Below, piece after piece: positions 8,074 to 16,045 of a stretch of 64,000 bases of DNA. Position 1 is the first letter of the stretch, and each line of letters begins with the position of its first letter. The translations under genes and the position numbers were made by a program. The notes under the pieces are model-generated. The model was not told the DNA's origin. It ran no database searches and was given only the letters and a program-made list of their open reading frames with translations. Origin of the DNA: DASXMR01 sp036495525 (GTDB lineage Bacteria > Actinomycetota > Actinomycetes > Streptosporangiales > Streptosporangiaceae); NCBI GenBank assembly GCA_036495525.1, contig DASXMR010000084.1, positions 11,704 through 75,703 of the forward strand, read 5' to 3'.

Positions 8074-9410
8074 GGTGCGCCTGCCGGGTAGCCGGGGACG
8101 GGCAGCACGTGCGGGTGGGCGGCCCGCCCGCACGGCCCGCTGTGCAGGTGCTGCTGCAGGTCGCGGGCGAATACCCGGAGCGCGCTGCCGACCAGGTAGG
8201 TGGCGCCGTCGGGCAGCCGGCAGGCACCCCGGCCGGCCACCAGGCCGAGCAGCTGCTCGGTCCAGCGCAGCAGGCCAGCGTCGGCCCGGCCGAACGCGGC
8301 ATGCCCGGCCGCCTCGGCCAGCGCGGGCAGGCCGTTCAGGCACGGGCCGCACTGGCCGGCGCTCTGACTGGCCAGGTACCACGCTGCCCTTGCGGTCTCG
8401 GCCAGGCCGCAGGCGGACTCGGGCAGCAGCACCAGCACGCCGGGTCCTGGCGCGGCTCCGGCCGGGCGCAGGCCAGCGTGGCTGAACGGCAGCCGCCGCG
8501 CTTGCTCGTAACCGACCCAGCCGCCGAAGTAGCCGCCAGCCAGCACCGCCTGGACCGGCTCGGTGCTGCCGCCCGCCAGCTGGACCACGTCGCCGATGCC
8601 GGTGCCCAGGGCGACTTCATAAACGCCTGGCCTGCTGACGGCGCCGCTGACGGTGACCAGCGCTGAACCAGGCGCTGCCGCGGCGCCGATCGCGCGGAAC
8701 CACTCTGCGCCGAACCGGGCGATCAGCGCGAGGTGCGCGAGCGTCTCGACGTTCTGCACCAGCGTGGGCCGCCTGCTTACCCCGGACTCGTGCGGCAGCG
8801 GGGGCGTGAACGACGGCACCGGCGCGCCGCCGTTCAGGTGGCTGATCAGGGCCGTCTCCTGGCTGGTGACGTAGCCGCCTGGCACGGCCACGACCTGGAC
8901 CGGCAGCCGGTTCAGCCCGGACCGCTCGCGCGCCGTGACGGCCTCGCGCAGTTCGCTGACCGCGAGGCCGCCGTCGGCGTGCACGCACAGGTACGCGCGC
9001 ACGGCGCCGACCGCCTCGGCGGCGAGCGCGAGCCCGTCTAGGACCAGGTGCGGAGCCCTGGTCAGCAGCAGCCGGTCCTTGCCGCTCGCTGGCTCGGACT
9101 CGGCTCCGTTGGCTATGACAACTGTGCCGGCCGGTGCTCGCAGCCGGCTGGCCGTCCGGCCTAGCCGGGCGACGGCCAGCATCTTGCGCGCGGCCGGAAA
9201 GCCGGCGCCGCCACGCCCGGTCAGCCCGGACCGGTCGGCCTCGGCGATCAGCGCCGGGATGCCGTCGGCTGAGCGAGCGGGAGAGAACGGCACCTGGCCG
9301 TACCGGTCCAGATGCGCGGCCAGGCTGAGCGGCGCATCCGGCGGGATCAGCCGCGCCGTTCCAGGCGGCGGGACGGCCTGGCCGGTGGCTGTCGCCGAGG
9401 CCGCGCTCAC
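8070..9410 (-). CDS. NuoF-like NAD(P)H-binding flavoprotein
   Basis: This 446-residue protein resembles the 51-kDa subunit of complex I. GLTGRGGAGFPAARKM is the nucleotide/FMN glycine loop and ANGAESEPASGKDR corresponds to the NuoF FMN-site motif. An SLBB-like part follows (about 240-290). The C-terminal cluster motif, normally SCGxCxPC with a later Cys, reads SAGQCGPC then GACRLPDGA, so the first ligand is Ala. No other complex I subunits are nearby. With the adjacent ferredoxin and heme protein it probably passes electrons from NAD(P)H to the membrane. The GTG start overlaps the preceding stop by 4 bases. Confidence 0.85.
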   Translation of the reverse strand: MSAASATATGQAVPPPGTARLIPPDAPLSLAAHLDRYGQVPFSPARSADGIPALIAEADRSGLTGRGGAGFPAARKMLAVARLGRTASRLRAPAGTVVIANGAESEPASGKDRLLLTRAPHLVLDGLALAAEAVGAVRAYLCVHADGGLAVSELREAVTARERSGLNRLPVQVVAVPGGYVTSQETALISHLNGGAPVPSFTPPLPHESGVSRRPTLVQNVETLAHLALIARFGAEWFRAIGAAAAPGSALVTVSGAVSRPGVYEVALGTGIGDVVQLAGGSTEPVQAVLAGGYFGGWVGYEQARRLPFSHAGLRPAGAAPGPGVLVLLPESACGLAETARAAWYLASQSAGQCGPCLNGLPALAEAAGHAAFGRADAGLLRWTEQLLGLVAGRGACRLPDGATYLVGSALRVFARDLQQHLHSGPCGRAAHPHVLPVPGYPAGAP

Positions 9411-10168
9411 CGGTGCCCGCCTGGCGTTCCGCTGGTCGTTACCGTACGGTCACGGGCGCCGTTGCTGAACAGCGAGGACGGCGTGCCCGACCGCCGCGCC
9501 CAGCCTGGCTGCAGCGGCCCGGCGGACAGCCAGGCGCCGCCGGCGACCAGGCTCAGCACGACGGCGAGGGCGCCGGTCAGCCGGAGCAGCGGGTGAGCGG
9601 GCCAGCCCCTGGCCAGCCGCCAGCTGGCCGCCCCGGCTACCGCGAGGACGCACAGCACGGTGAGCACGAGCACCCAGCGAACCGGCGTGTCCGCGCCGGT
9701 GCCCAGCCCGTGCAGCACGGCGACTGGCCAGCACAGGTACGCCGACCAGTGCACGAGCTGCCAGCTTCGGTATGTCATCCGCGACCGCAGCAGGCTCGTG
9801 ACAATCAGCGCCAGCATGAGGTCAAGCCCGATGGCGCCGAGACCGAGCCAGAACGGCCGGTAAGCCGAGATGAACGGGATGACCGCGTCCTGCAGCCTGA
9901 TGTGCGCGAACGGGTCAGTGAGCGTCGTGATGACGTGCGCGATCGTGAAGGCGAGCGCGAGCAGCGAGGCGTTGCGGTGCAGGCCCGAGGTGACGAACCT
10001 GGGCAGGGCTGGCCGCTGGTAACGGACCGATGCCAGCACTCCGAGCACCATGCTGGCGGTCAGCAGCACGAGTGCCACCAGGCCTGTCGCCCGGGTGGTG
10101 TACCAGAGCGGGGTGGTGGAATTCACCACCACGGCGCCGATGTGCGGCCCGGCGAGCTGTCCGGTCAC
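9407..10168 (-). CDS. Ferric-reductase-like transmembrane heme protein
   Basis: This 253-residue protein has about six membrane helices in the arrangement of ferric reductase-like domains. Candidate heme-ligand histidines lie in LHRNASLLALAFTIAHV and in LVHWSAYLCWPVAVLHGLG. It has no FAD/NAD domain, so reducing power must come from elsewhere, plausibly the NuoF-like protein and ferredoxin encoded next. The C-terminal tail (RTVTTSGTPGGHR) is Ser/Thr/Gly-rich. Both ends overlap the neighbouring genes by 4 bases (GTGA), placing it third of five in the operon. Confidence 0.85.
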   Translation of the reverse strand: MTGQLAGPHIGAVVVNSTTPLWYTTRATGLVALVLLTASMVLGVLASVRYQRPALPRFVTSGLHRNASLLALAFTIAHVITTLTDPFAHIRLQDAVIPFISAYRPFWLGLGAIGLDLMLALIVTSLLRSRMTYRSWQLVHWSAYLCWPVAVLHGLGTGADTPVRWVLVLTVLCVLAVAGAASWRLARGWPAHPLLRLTGALAVVLSLVAGGAWLSAGPLQPGWARRSGTPSSLFSNGARDRTVTTSGTPGGHR

Positions 10169-11112
10169 CGCGTCACCCGTTCTGGCCCGGCGGCGGGCCA
10201 GCCAGCTGCAGTCTGCACCTGGCCGTCATGACTGACCAGGCGGGCGGGCAGGCAGGCACGCTCGAGCCACTCGATTGCGGCCTCGCCGAGGACAATCGCC
10301 GCGGTGCTCGCGGAATTGGCGTCCGCGCAGCTGCCGGCCGCCACGCTGACCGTGCGCCAGCGGGACCGGGCCGGCTCGCCGGTGGCCGGATCGATGATGT
10401 GGTGAACCGGGTCGCCGCCTGCCGACCAGGCGCGCACGGTGGTACTTGAGGTGGCGAGGCCGCCGGACCTGATCAGCACTGTCTGGCCGGGCGCGTCGGG
10501 CCCGGCCGCGTGATCGTCGGTGACCCGCACTCGCCAGCAATCCGCCGGGGCCGGCCCGGACACCGCGACATCGCCGCCGAGGCTCAGCAGCACGCCGCAG
10601 CCGATCCGCGCTGCGATCAGGCCGGCGCAGCGGTCGGCCGCCCACGCCTTGGCCGTCGCGCCGAGATCCAGCTGCGCGCCATGATCAAGTCGCGCCTGCC
10701 GGCGCCCGCGATCCAGGTGCACGTTGCGCCAGCCGGCGACCGGCCCGGCCCGCTGGTGCCGGGGTACGCCTGCGGCGCGGATCTCGGCGAAGTCCCGGTC
10801 GTAGCCGATCGCGGCCAGCGCCTGGCCGCAGGTCGGGTCGACCGCGCCGCCGGTTAGCTCGGCTGCTCGCAGCGCGGCTCCGAGCAGGTCGGCCATCAGC
10901 TCGCTCACCTGCGTTGCCGCGCCGCCTGCTGCGTTGAGCGCCGACAGCTCGGAATCCGGCCGGAAACGGCTGCACGCAGCGTCGACGGCGGCAAGTTCGG
11001 CGTCGGCGATCGCCCGCGCGGGAGCCAGCGCGGCCTGCTCGCTGACCAGCAGGGTCGCCGTGGTACCGAAGACGCCGAAGGTATCCCTGGCCGGGGCGGC
11101 CACCGCCGTCAC
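10165..11112 (-). CDS. apbE: FAD:protein FMN transferase (ApbE family)
   Basis: This 315-residue ApbE-like enzyme covalently attaches FMN from FAD to Ser/Thr of target proteins outside the cytoplasm. Family blocks are present in order: DAACSRFRPDSELSALN, GAQLDLGATAKAWAAD, VLLSLGGDVAVSG and HHIIDPATGEPA with upstream TSSTTVRAW. No clear signal peptide is visible. A flavinylation enzyme encoded between a ferric-reductase-like protein and a small membrane protein points to extracytosolic flavin-based electron transfer. No complete FMN-binding domain acceptor is encoded in the window. The start is GTG, overlapping the previous stop by 4 bases. Confidence 0.9.
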   Translation of the reverse strand: MTAVAAPARDTFGVFGTTATLLVSEQAALAPARAIADAELAAVDAACSRFRPDSELSALNAAGGAATQVSELMADLLGAALRAAELTGGAVDPTCGQALAAIGYDRDFAEIRAAGVPRHQRAGPVAGWRNVHLDRGRRQARLDHGAQLDLGATAKAWAADRCAGLIAARIGCGVLLSLGGDVAVSGPAPADCWRVRVTDDHAAGPDAPGQTVLIRSGGLATSSTTVRAWSAGGDPVHHIIDPATGEPARSRWRTVSVAAGSCADANSASTAAIVLGEAAIEWLERACLPARLVSHDGQVQTAAGWPAAGPERVTR

Positions 11113-11357
11113 GAGGCTCCCGACGTCACCTGACCCGAGCCCGAGCCTGCGGCCGGAGGCTGCGCGGGGATCAGGATGCTGCCCTGGCTCGGCCGGCTCG
11201 TGGCCGGCGACGTGCTCTTGACGTGGTGCCCGAACGCTGCCGCGATGACAGCCGAGCAGATGACTCCGGCCGCGCCCGCCCGCCAGGTCAGCCTGGAGAT
11301 CCGGCGCAGGCCATCATCACGCACCGCAGCCGCGGAACGCTCGCTACCTTGCCGCAT
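11109..11357 (-). CDS. Small single-pass membrane protein ending in TSGAS
   Basis: This 82-residue protein is the first gene of the redox operon. It has one predicted helix (about 26-43, WRAGAAGVICSAVIAAAFG), then a Ser/Pro/Gly-rich extracytosolic tail ending GSGSGQVTSGAS. The last residues resemble the ApbE flavin-acceptor consensus, (S/T)GA(S/T). No domain is recognised. It could be a short FMN-carrying electron relay or simply an assembly partner. The ATG has GGAGG 8 bases upstream, and its stop overlaps the apbE start. It is real by position and coupling; the function is inferred. Confidence 0.65.
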   Translation of the reverse strand: MRQGSERSAAAVRDDGLRRISRLTWRAGAAGVICSAVIAAAFGHHVKSTSPATSRPSQGSILIPAQPPAAGSGSGQVTSGAS

Positions 11358-11681
11358 CGCACGATCCTCCTGACGCCTGCAGTCCGGCTCGCAGGGCCGG
11401 CAGTCTCCAGCATGCCGTCCCTACCCTAGGAATCGCTATGAGCCTGGTCCGGGTTCACCGAGCGCCAGCCGACTGCCGGACGGGCCGTCGGCCAGGCAAG
11501 GCCAGGCACGTTTCTATCTTGCCCGCACTTGCCGCCGGAGGTGACAACCCAGCCGGCCGCAAAGTAAGTGGTGAACCGCCCGACGCGGGTCGTGAACCAC
11601 CGAACGCCGCGGGGTCACAGTCAGGCGGCACGGCCGCCTTAGCCCGGCTGAGAAGTCCCGGCAGCGGCGTATCGTCACAGC
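11358..11681. promoter_or_regulatory. Divergent intergenic region, redox operon / csoR
   Basis: This 324-base stretch separates the leftward redox operon from the rightward csoR-like gene and should carry both promoters. A GGAGG site for the leftward gene lies next to 11357. I found no convincing CsoR-type operator by eye; an imperfect GC-rich palindrome search would be needed. Open frames here are out of frame with csoR and have no recognisable domain. Confidence 0.35.
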
Positions 11682-11963
11682 ATGCGCGGTTACACCCAGG
11701 ACAAGGACGCCTACCTCAAGCGGCTGCGCCGGATTGAGGGCCAGGTGCGCGGCCTGCAGCGGATGGTCGACGAGGATGTCTACTGCGTCGACGTGCTGAC
11801 CCAGGTATCGGCGGTGACCAGGGCGCTGCAGGCGGTGGCGCTCGGACTACTCGAGGACCATCTCGGTCACTGCGTCACGCAGGCGATCGCCGACGGCGGG
11901 CCGGACGCCGACCAGAAGGTGCGGGAGGCTGCCGCCGCGGTGTCGCGGCTGGTGCGGTCCTGA
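11682..11963 (+). CDS. csoR: CsoR-family metal-sensing repressor
   Basis: This 93-residue, all-helical DUF156 protein has a basic first helix (YLKRLRRIEGQVRGLQRMVDE), which in CsoR binds DNA. The Cu(I) ligands of the family, Cys-His-Cys, are C35 (DVYCVDVL), H60 and C64 (EDHLGHCV). CsoR represses copper-efflux genes and dissociates when Cu(I) binds. No copper ATPase or chaperone gene is adjacent, so its targets are elsewhere or it controls the divergent redox operon. Ni/Co, persulfide or formaldehyde sensing are alternatives in this family, but the Cys-His-Cys set favours copper. Confidence 0.85.
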   Translation: MRGYTQDKDAYLKRLRRIEGQVRGLQRMVDEDVYCVDVLTQVSAVTRALQAVALGLLEDHLGHCVTQAIADGGPDADQKVREAAAAVSRLVRS

Positions 11964-12012
11964 CGGCGCGATCGTGACGGTGTGATCCTGAACAGTGCGA
12001 TCGCGCGAAGAG

Positions 12013-12525
12013 CTAGCCGTCCTGGTCCGGCGCGAGCCGGGCGAACGCGCGCAGGTTGGCCACGCTCTCGCCGCGGCTGAGCCGCCACGCCCACTCCCGC
12101 CTGATGGACGACGCGAAGCCGAGCATCAGCGCCCGGTCGAAGTTGTCGTCTGAGTAACTGAGCACGCAGCCGAGCAGCCGGTCGACCTCAGCCGGGCTGA
12201 TCGACGCCAGCGGCATCCTGCCGACGAGGTACACGTCGCCGGCCTCGTCGAGGGCGAAGTGCACGCCATACATCCGGCCGCCCTGCTCGAGCAGGAACCG
12301 GTAGAACTCGGCGTGGTTCTCGTCCGGCTGACGGCAGAAGAACGCCTCCACGTGCAGGCTGTGCGTCCCGGCGATAAGCCAGGTAAGCGTGGCCAGCTTG
12401 TGCTGGCCGGCCAGAGCGACCAGGTAAGCGCCGTCCCGCGGTGACTCGAAGTCCACCTCGAGGCTGCGCAGCGCGTCGCCGAGCGCGGAGGCAGCTTCGC
12501 CAGCAGGCCCGGCGGCCTGACTCAC
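12013..12525 (-). CDS. YbjN-domain protein (Rv0487-like)
   Basis: This 170-residue protein has the YbjN / type III chaperone-like fold, recognised by VALAGQHKLATLTWLIAGTHSLHVEAFF and an acidic C-terminal half. In mycobacteria the homologue Rv0487 lies next to mshA, as here. The GTG start overlaps the mshA stop by 4 bases (GTGA at 12522-12525), so the two are probably translationally coupled. The molecular role is unknown; a chaperone-like function is suggested by fold only. Confidence 0.8.
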   Translation of the reverse strand: MSQAAGPAGEAASALGDALRSLEVDFESPRDGAYLVALAGQHKLATLTWLIAGTHSLHVEAFFCRQPDENHAEFYRFLLEQGGRMYGVHFALDEAGDVYLVGRMPLASISPAEVDRLLGCVLSYSDDNFDRALMLGFASSIRREWAWRLSRGESVANLRAFARLAPDQDG

Positions 12526-13796
12526 GCTTCCACCGCGGCGCCGACCTCGCTCATCGCGGTGCCGTACATGTGCAGCAGCCGGTCGACGGTGACCGACCAG
12601 CCGAACCCTGAAGCGTGCTCACGCGCGCCCCTCGACAGCCGGGCGAGCACGGCCGGCTGAGTGATCAGGTCGCGAACCGCCCTGGCATAAGACGCCGGCT
12701 CACGGGAGTCGACCAGCACCCCGGACAGGCCATGACGCACGGCAGTGCGCAGGCCCCCGACCGAGGCCGCGACCACTGGCGTACCGCAGGCCTGAGCTTC
12801 AACTGCGACCAGCCCGAACGACTCGGAGTACGACGGCACCATGACCAGTGTCGCCGCGCGGTACCAGTCTGCCAGCTCGGCCTGCGGGCACGGCGGCTCC
12901 AACCGGACGCAGCCCGAGATGCCCAGGCTCGCGGCCAGCTGAGCCAGCCCGTCTGGATCAGCCCGGCCAGCGCCGCTTGGCCCGCCGACGAACGCGACCG
13001 TCAGCCGGCCCGCCAGTGCAGGATCGGCCTGTATCAGCTGCGCTGCTGCGTGCAGCACGAGATCCGGGGCCTTGAGGGGCTGTACCCGGCCGGCGAAGAC
13101 CAGCAGCACGCCGTCCTGCGGCAGCCCTAGCCGTTGCCTGGCCTGCTGCTGCGAGCCAGGGCGGAAGATGGCGAGATCGACCCCCGGATTGATCACCGTG
13201 ACCCGGCTCGGCTCGGCTGCGTACAGCTCGATCAGCTGCCTGGCTTCCTCGTCGGTGTTGGCCACCAGCCGGTCGGCGGCGGCGACGACCTCCGCCTCAC
13301 CACGCAGCCGGACGGCCGGCTCGGCCCGCTCCCCGGACGCCAGCGCGGCGTTCTTGACCCGGCCAAGGGTGTGCATGGACTGGACGAACGGAACCCCCCA
13401 GCGCTCCTTGGCCACGGCGCCGACCTGGCCGGACAGCCAGTAGTGCCCGTGCACCAGGTCGTACCGGCCAGGCGCGTGCGCCGCCTCGGCGCGAAGCACC
13501 TCGAAGGTGAAATGGCAGAGCTGGCCGGGCAGGTCGGCCTTGTCGAGATCCTCGAACGGCCCGGCGGCCAGGTGCCGCACGAGCACGCCCGGCGCAAGCT
13601 CCGCCACCGGTGGCAGGTCGCGCGAGACCGCCCTGGTGAAGATGTCCACTTCGACGCCTCTGGCGGCCAGCCGCCTGGCCACCTCGACGACATAGACATT
13701 GAGTCCGCCTGCATCACCGGTTCCCGGCTGCTCAAGCGGCGATGTGTGAACGCTGACAGTCGCGATTCGCCGGGGCAAGCGTCGCGGCACGGGCAT
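12522..13796 (-). CDS. mshA: D-inositol-3-phosphate glycosyltransferase MshA
   Basis: This 424-residue GT4 enzyme performs the first step of mycothiol synthesis, moving GlcNAc from UDP-GlcNAc to inositol-3-phosphate. The N-terminal motif HTSPLEQPGTGDAGGLNVYV is diagnostic of MshA. The GT4 C-terminal block ESFGLVAVEAQACGTPVVAA is also present. ATG 13796 is chosen because GGAGG lies 3 bases upstream; the frame stays open to 13907 but would run over the gpm1 start. It is divergent from gpm1 and followed by the YbjN-like gene, the order found in mycobacteria. Confidence 0.95.
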   Translation of the reverse strand: MPVPRRLPRRIATVSVHTSPLEQPGTGDAGGLNVYVVEVARRLAARGVEVDIFTRAVSRDLPPVAELAPGVLVRHLAAGPFEDLDKADLPGQLCHFTFEVLRAEAAHAPGRYDLVHGHYWLSGQVGAVAKERWGVPFVQSMHTLGRVKNAALASGERAEPAVRLRGEAEVVAAADRLVANTDEEARQLIELYAAEPSRVTVINPGVDLAIFRPGSQQQARQRLGLPQDGVLLVFAGRVQPLKAPDLVLHAAAQLIQADPALAGRLTVAFVGGPSGAGRADPDGLAQLAASLGISGCVRLEPPCPQAELADWYRAATLVMVPSYSESFGLVAVEAQACGTPVVAASVGGLRTAVRHGLSGVLVDSREPASYARAVRDLITQPAVLARLSRGAREHASGFGWSVTVDRLLHMYGTAMSEVGAAVEA

Positions 13797-13899
13797 GCAC
13801 CTCCGAGAGAGGAACCCCGTGCCAGGCCGTCCTGTTCCCTGGCCAGCCGGTCCGTCAGCCAGCCCGGCCAGCCAGGCAGCCGGCGGTAGGCTCACGGTC

Positions 13900-14643
13900 A
13901 TGCCCACCCTGGTGCTGCTGCGTCACGGCGAGAGCCAGTGGAATGCCGAGAACCTGTTCACCGGCTGGGTCGACGTGGGGCTGTCGGACCGGGGGGTCAA
14001 GGAGGCCGCGCACGCGGGCACGCTGCTCGCGGACTCGGGGCTGCGTCCCGCCGTGGTGCACACCTCAGTGCTGACCAGGGCGATCCAGACAGCGAATGGC
14101 GCGCTCGAGACAGCCGGCCTGGGCTGGCTGCCGGTGCGCAGATCCTGGCGACTGAACGAGCGGCACTACGGCGCCCTGCAGGGCAAGAACAAGGCGCAGA
14201 CCCGCCAGGAGTACGGCCACGAGCAGTACATGCTCTGGCGGCGCTCGTACTCGGTCCCGCCGCCGCCACTCGCCGACGACGATCCGCTCTCCCCGGTCGG
14301 CGATCCGCGGTACGCGCTGCTTCCGGACGAGCTGATGCCCAGGACCGAGTGCCTTCGTGACGTCGTCGCACGGCTGCTGCCGTACTGGCACGACGCGATC
14401 ATCGGCGATCTTGCGGCCGGCCGGACCGTGCTCGTCGCAGCACACGGCAACTCGATCCGCGCGCTGGTCAAGCACCTGGACGAGATCAGCGACGAGGAGA
14501 TTTCCGAGCTGAACATCCCGACCGGCATCCCGCTGGTGTACGAGCTGGACGACGGCTTCCGGCCGGCCAGCCGCGGCGGGCGGTACCTGGATCCAGAGGC
14601 GGCCGCCGAGGCGGTCGTGGCTGTGCGCAGCCAGGGCCAGTAG
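13900..14643 (+). CDS. gpmA: 2,3-bisphosphoglycerate-dependent phosphoglycerate mutase
   Basis: This 247-residue mutase interconverts 3- and 2-phosphoglycerate in glycolysis. The phosphorylated histidine lies in LLRHGESQWNAENLFTGW near the N-terminus. LNERHYGALQGKNK and VAAHGNSIRALVKHL are the other active-site blocks. Length matches the family (about 250). The start ATG at 13900 has only a weak ribosome-binding site. It precedes senX3-regX3, the same order as gpm1-senX3-regX3 in mycobacteria. Confidence 0.95.
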   Translation: MPTLVLLRHGESQWNAENLFTGWVDVGLSDRGVKEAAHAGTLLADSGLRPAVVHTSVLTRAIQTANGALETAGLGWLPVRRSWRLNERHYGALQGKNKAQTRQEYGHEQYMLWRRSYSVPPPPLADDDPLSPVGDPRYALLPDELMPRTECLRDVVARLLPYWHDAIIGDLAAGRTVLVAAHGNSIRALVKHLDEISDEEISELNIPTGIPLVYELDDGFRPASRGGRYLDPEAAAEAVVAVRSQGQ

Positions 14644-14902
14644 TCGCTGACCTGGGCATCTGCCCGATATCCTGCGGTCAGGGGGATGTCGCGCAGACGG
14701 ACGGGGGATGTATGAGGGCAACCCGGCATATGAATATTGCGCGAACAACGGTCCAGGCTGGCATCTGGCCTGCTGCGCCGCTTGCGCCTGCCGCTTACCA
14801 TCGGAGCGTGGATCCGGGCATGTCTGCCGTCGTGCGCGCCTGCGCGCCAGGCGCTGCCGCAGGCTACCCAGTACCCGCGCAGGCCTGCAGAGCGGCGACA
14901 GA

Positions 14903-16045
14903 ATGAGGCTGCGGGTGCCGCCGGATTCCAGCGGCGGCGCGCCTGCGCAGGCGCCGCAGTCTACCCGCCTGCCGGCCGGCATCGCGTCCGTGCTGTCCGT
15001 GCTGTCGTCATCATCGGTGGTACTCGACCGGGACGACCGGGTTCTCCGCAGCAGCGCCGCCGCGCGCGACTTCGGCCTGGTCGAGGACGACCAGCTGGTC
15101 TCCGGCGAGCTGCTGGCGCTGGTCAGGCAGGTACGCCGGGACGGCGAGATCCGCGAGGGCGAGATCGAGATCTCCACCAGCGGCTTTGACGGCAGGATCA
15201 CCACGTTCGGGGTCCGGGTCGCGCCGCTGGGCGCCAGGGTCGGTGACGGCGGGCTTGTGCTGCTGCTGGCCGAGGACCAGACGGAGAGCCGGCGGGTCGA
15301 GGAAGTCCGCCGCGACTTCGTCGCCAACACCAGCCACGAGCTCAAGACCCCGGTGGGCGCGCTTGCCCTGCTCGCCGAGACGGTCGAGGACGCGGCCGAT
15401 GACCCGGAGGCGGTACGGCGCTTCGCCGGGCGGATGCGGCAGGAAGCCTCCCGGCTGACCAACCTGGTCCAGGACATGATCACGCTGTCCCGGATCCAGG
15501 CAGCCGAGCCAGTGCCCGACCCCCTTCCGGTCGGGCTCGACGCGGTCGTGACCGAGGCGATCGACCGCTGCCGGATGAAGGCAGCCGCTGGCGGCATAGA
15601 GCTGGCCGCGAGCGGCGCCCGCGGCATCAACGTGCTCGGCGATGAGGACCTGCTGGTAACCGCGCTGCGCAACCTGCTTGAGAACGCCGTTGCCTACAGC
15701 CCGGAGCGGACCAGGGTGGTGGTCTCCACCAGGCGGGCTGATGGCGGGCATTCTGAGATCACTGTCACCGACCAGGGCATCGGCATCCCCGAGCGGGACC
15801 TGGAGCGGATCTTCGAGCGGTTCTACCGGGTGGACCCTGCCCGGTCCCGCGCCACCGGCGGCACCGGCCTGGGGCTGGCCATCGTCAAGCACGTGATGGC
15901 CGCCCACGGCGGGATGGTCAGGGTCTGGAGTAAAGAAGGCGCAGGGTCAACGTTCACGCTGCGGCTGCCGTCGCTGCCCCTTGGACCCGGCAGCAGCGAG
16001 AACGGCGCCGCGCATGGGCATTCTGCCAGGGAGGCAGTGAAGTGA
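14903..16045 (+). CDS. senX3: SenX3-like sensor histidine kinase lacking membrane helices
   Basis: This is the sensor of the phosphate-responsive SenX3-RegX3 pair. A PAS-like region (about 28-125) is followed by the H-box RRDFVANTSHELKTPVGAL (His145), then N (LRNLLENAVAYSP), G1 (VTDQGIGIPE), F and G2 (ATGGTGLGLAIVKH) boxes. Canonical SenX3 begins with two membrane helices. Here neither the region from this ATG nor the open frame back to 14708 contains a hydrophobic segment; the upstream part is Arg/Cys/Pro-rich. The start at 14903 is therefore tentative. The stop overlaps regX3 by 4 bases. Confidence 0.85.
   Translation: MRLRVPPDSSGGAPAQAPQSTRLPAGIASVLSVLSSSSVVLDRDDRVLRSSAAARDFGLVEDDQLVSGELLALVRQVRRDGEIREGEIEISTSGFDGRITTFGVRVAPLGARVGDGGLVLLLAEDQTESRRVEEVRRDFVANTSHELKTPVGALALLAETVEDAADDPEAVRRFAGRMRQEASRLTNLVQDMITLSRIQAAEPVPDPLPVGLDAVVTEAIDRCRMKAAAGGIELAASGARGINVLGDEDLLVTALRNLLENAVAYSPERTRVVVSTRRADGGHSEITVTDQGIGIPERDLERIFERFYRVDPARSRATGGTGLGLAIVKHVMAAHGGMVRVWSKEGAGSTFTLRLPSLPLGPGSSENGAAHGHSAREAVK

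Noticed and set aside
8074..8382. N-terminal extension of the ferredoxin open frame
   Set aside because: It lies entirely within the NuoF-like gene in another frame and is Arg/Pro/Ala-rich; the GTGA overlap defines a compact 87-residue ferredoxin.
13797..13907. 37-codon N-terminal extension of MshA
   Set aside because: It would overlap the gpm1 start on the other strand, is not part of the MshA family start, and the internal ATG has a proper GGAGG site.
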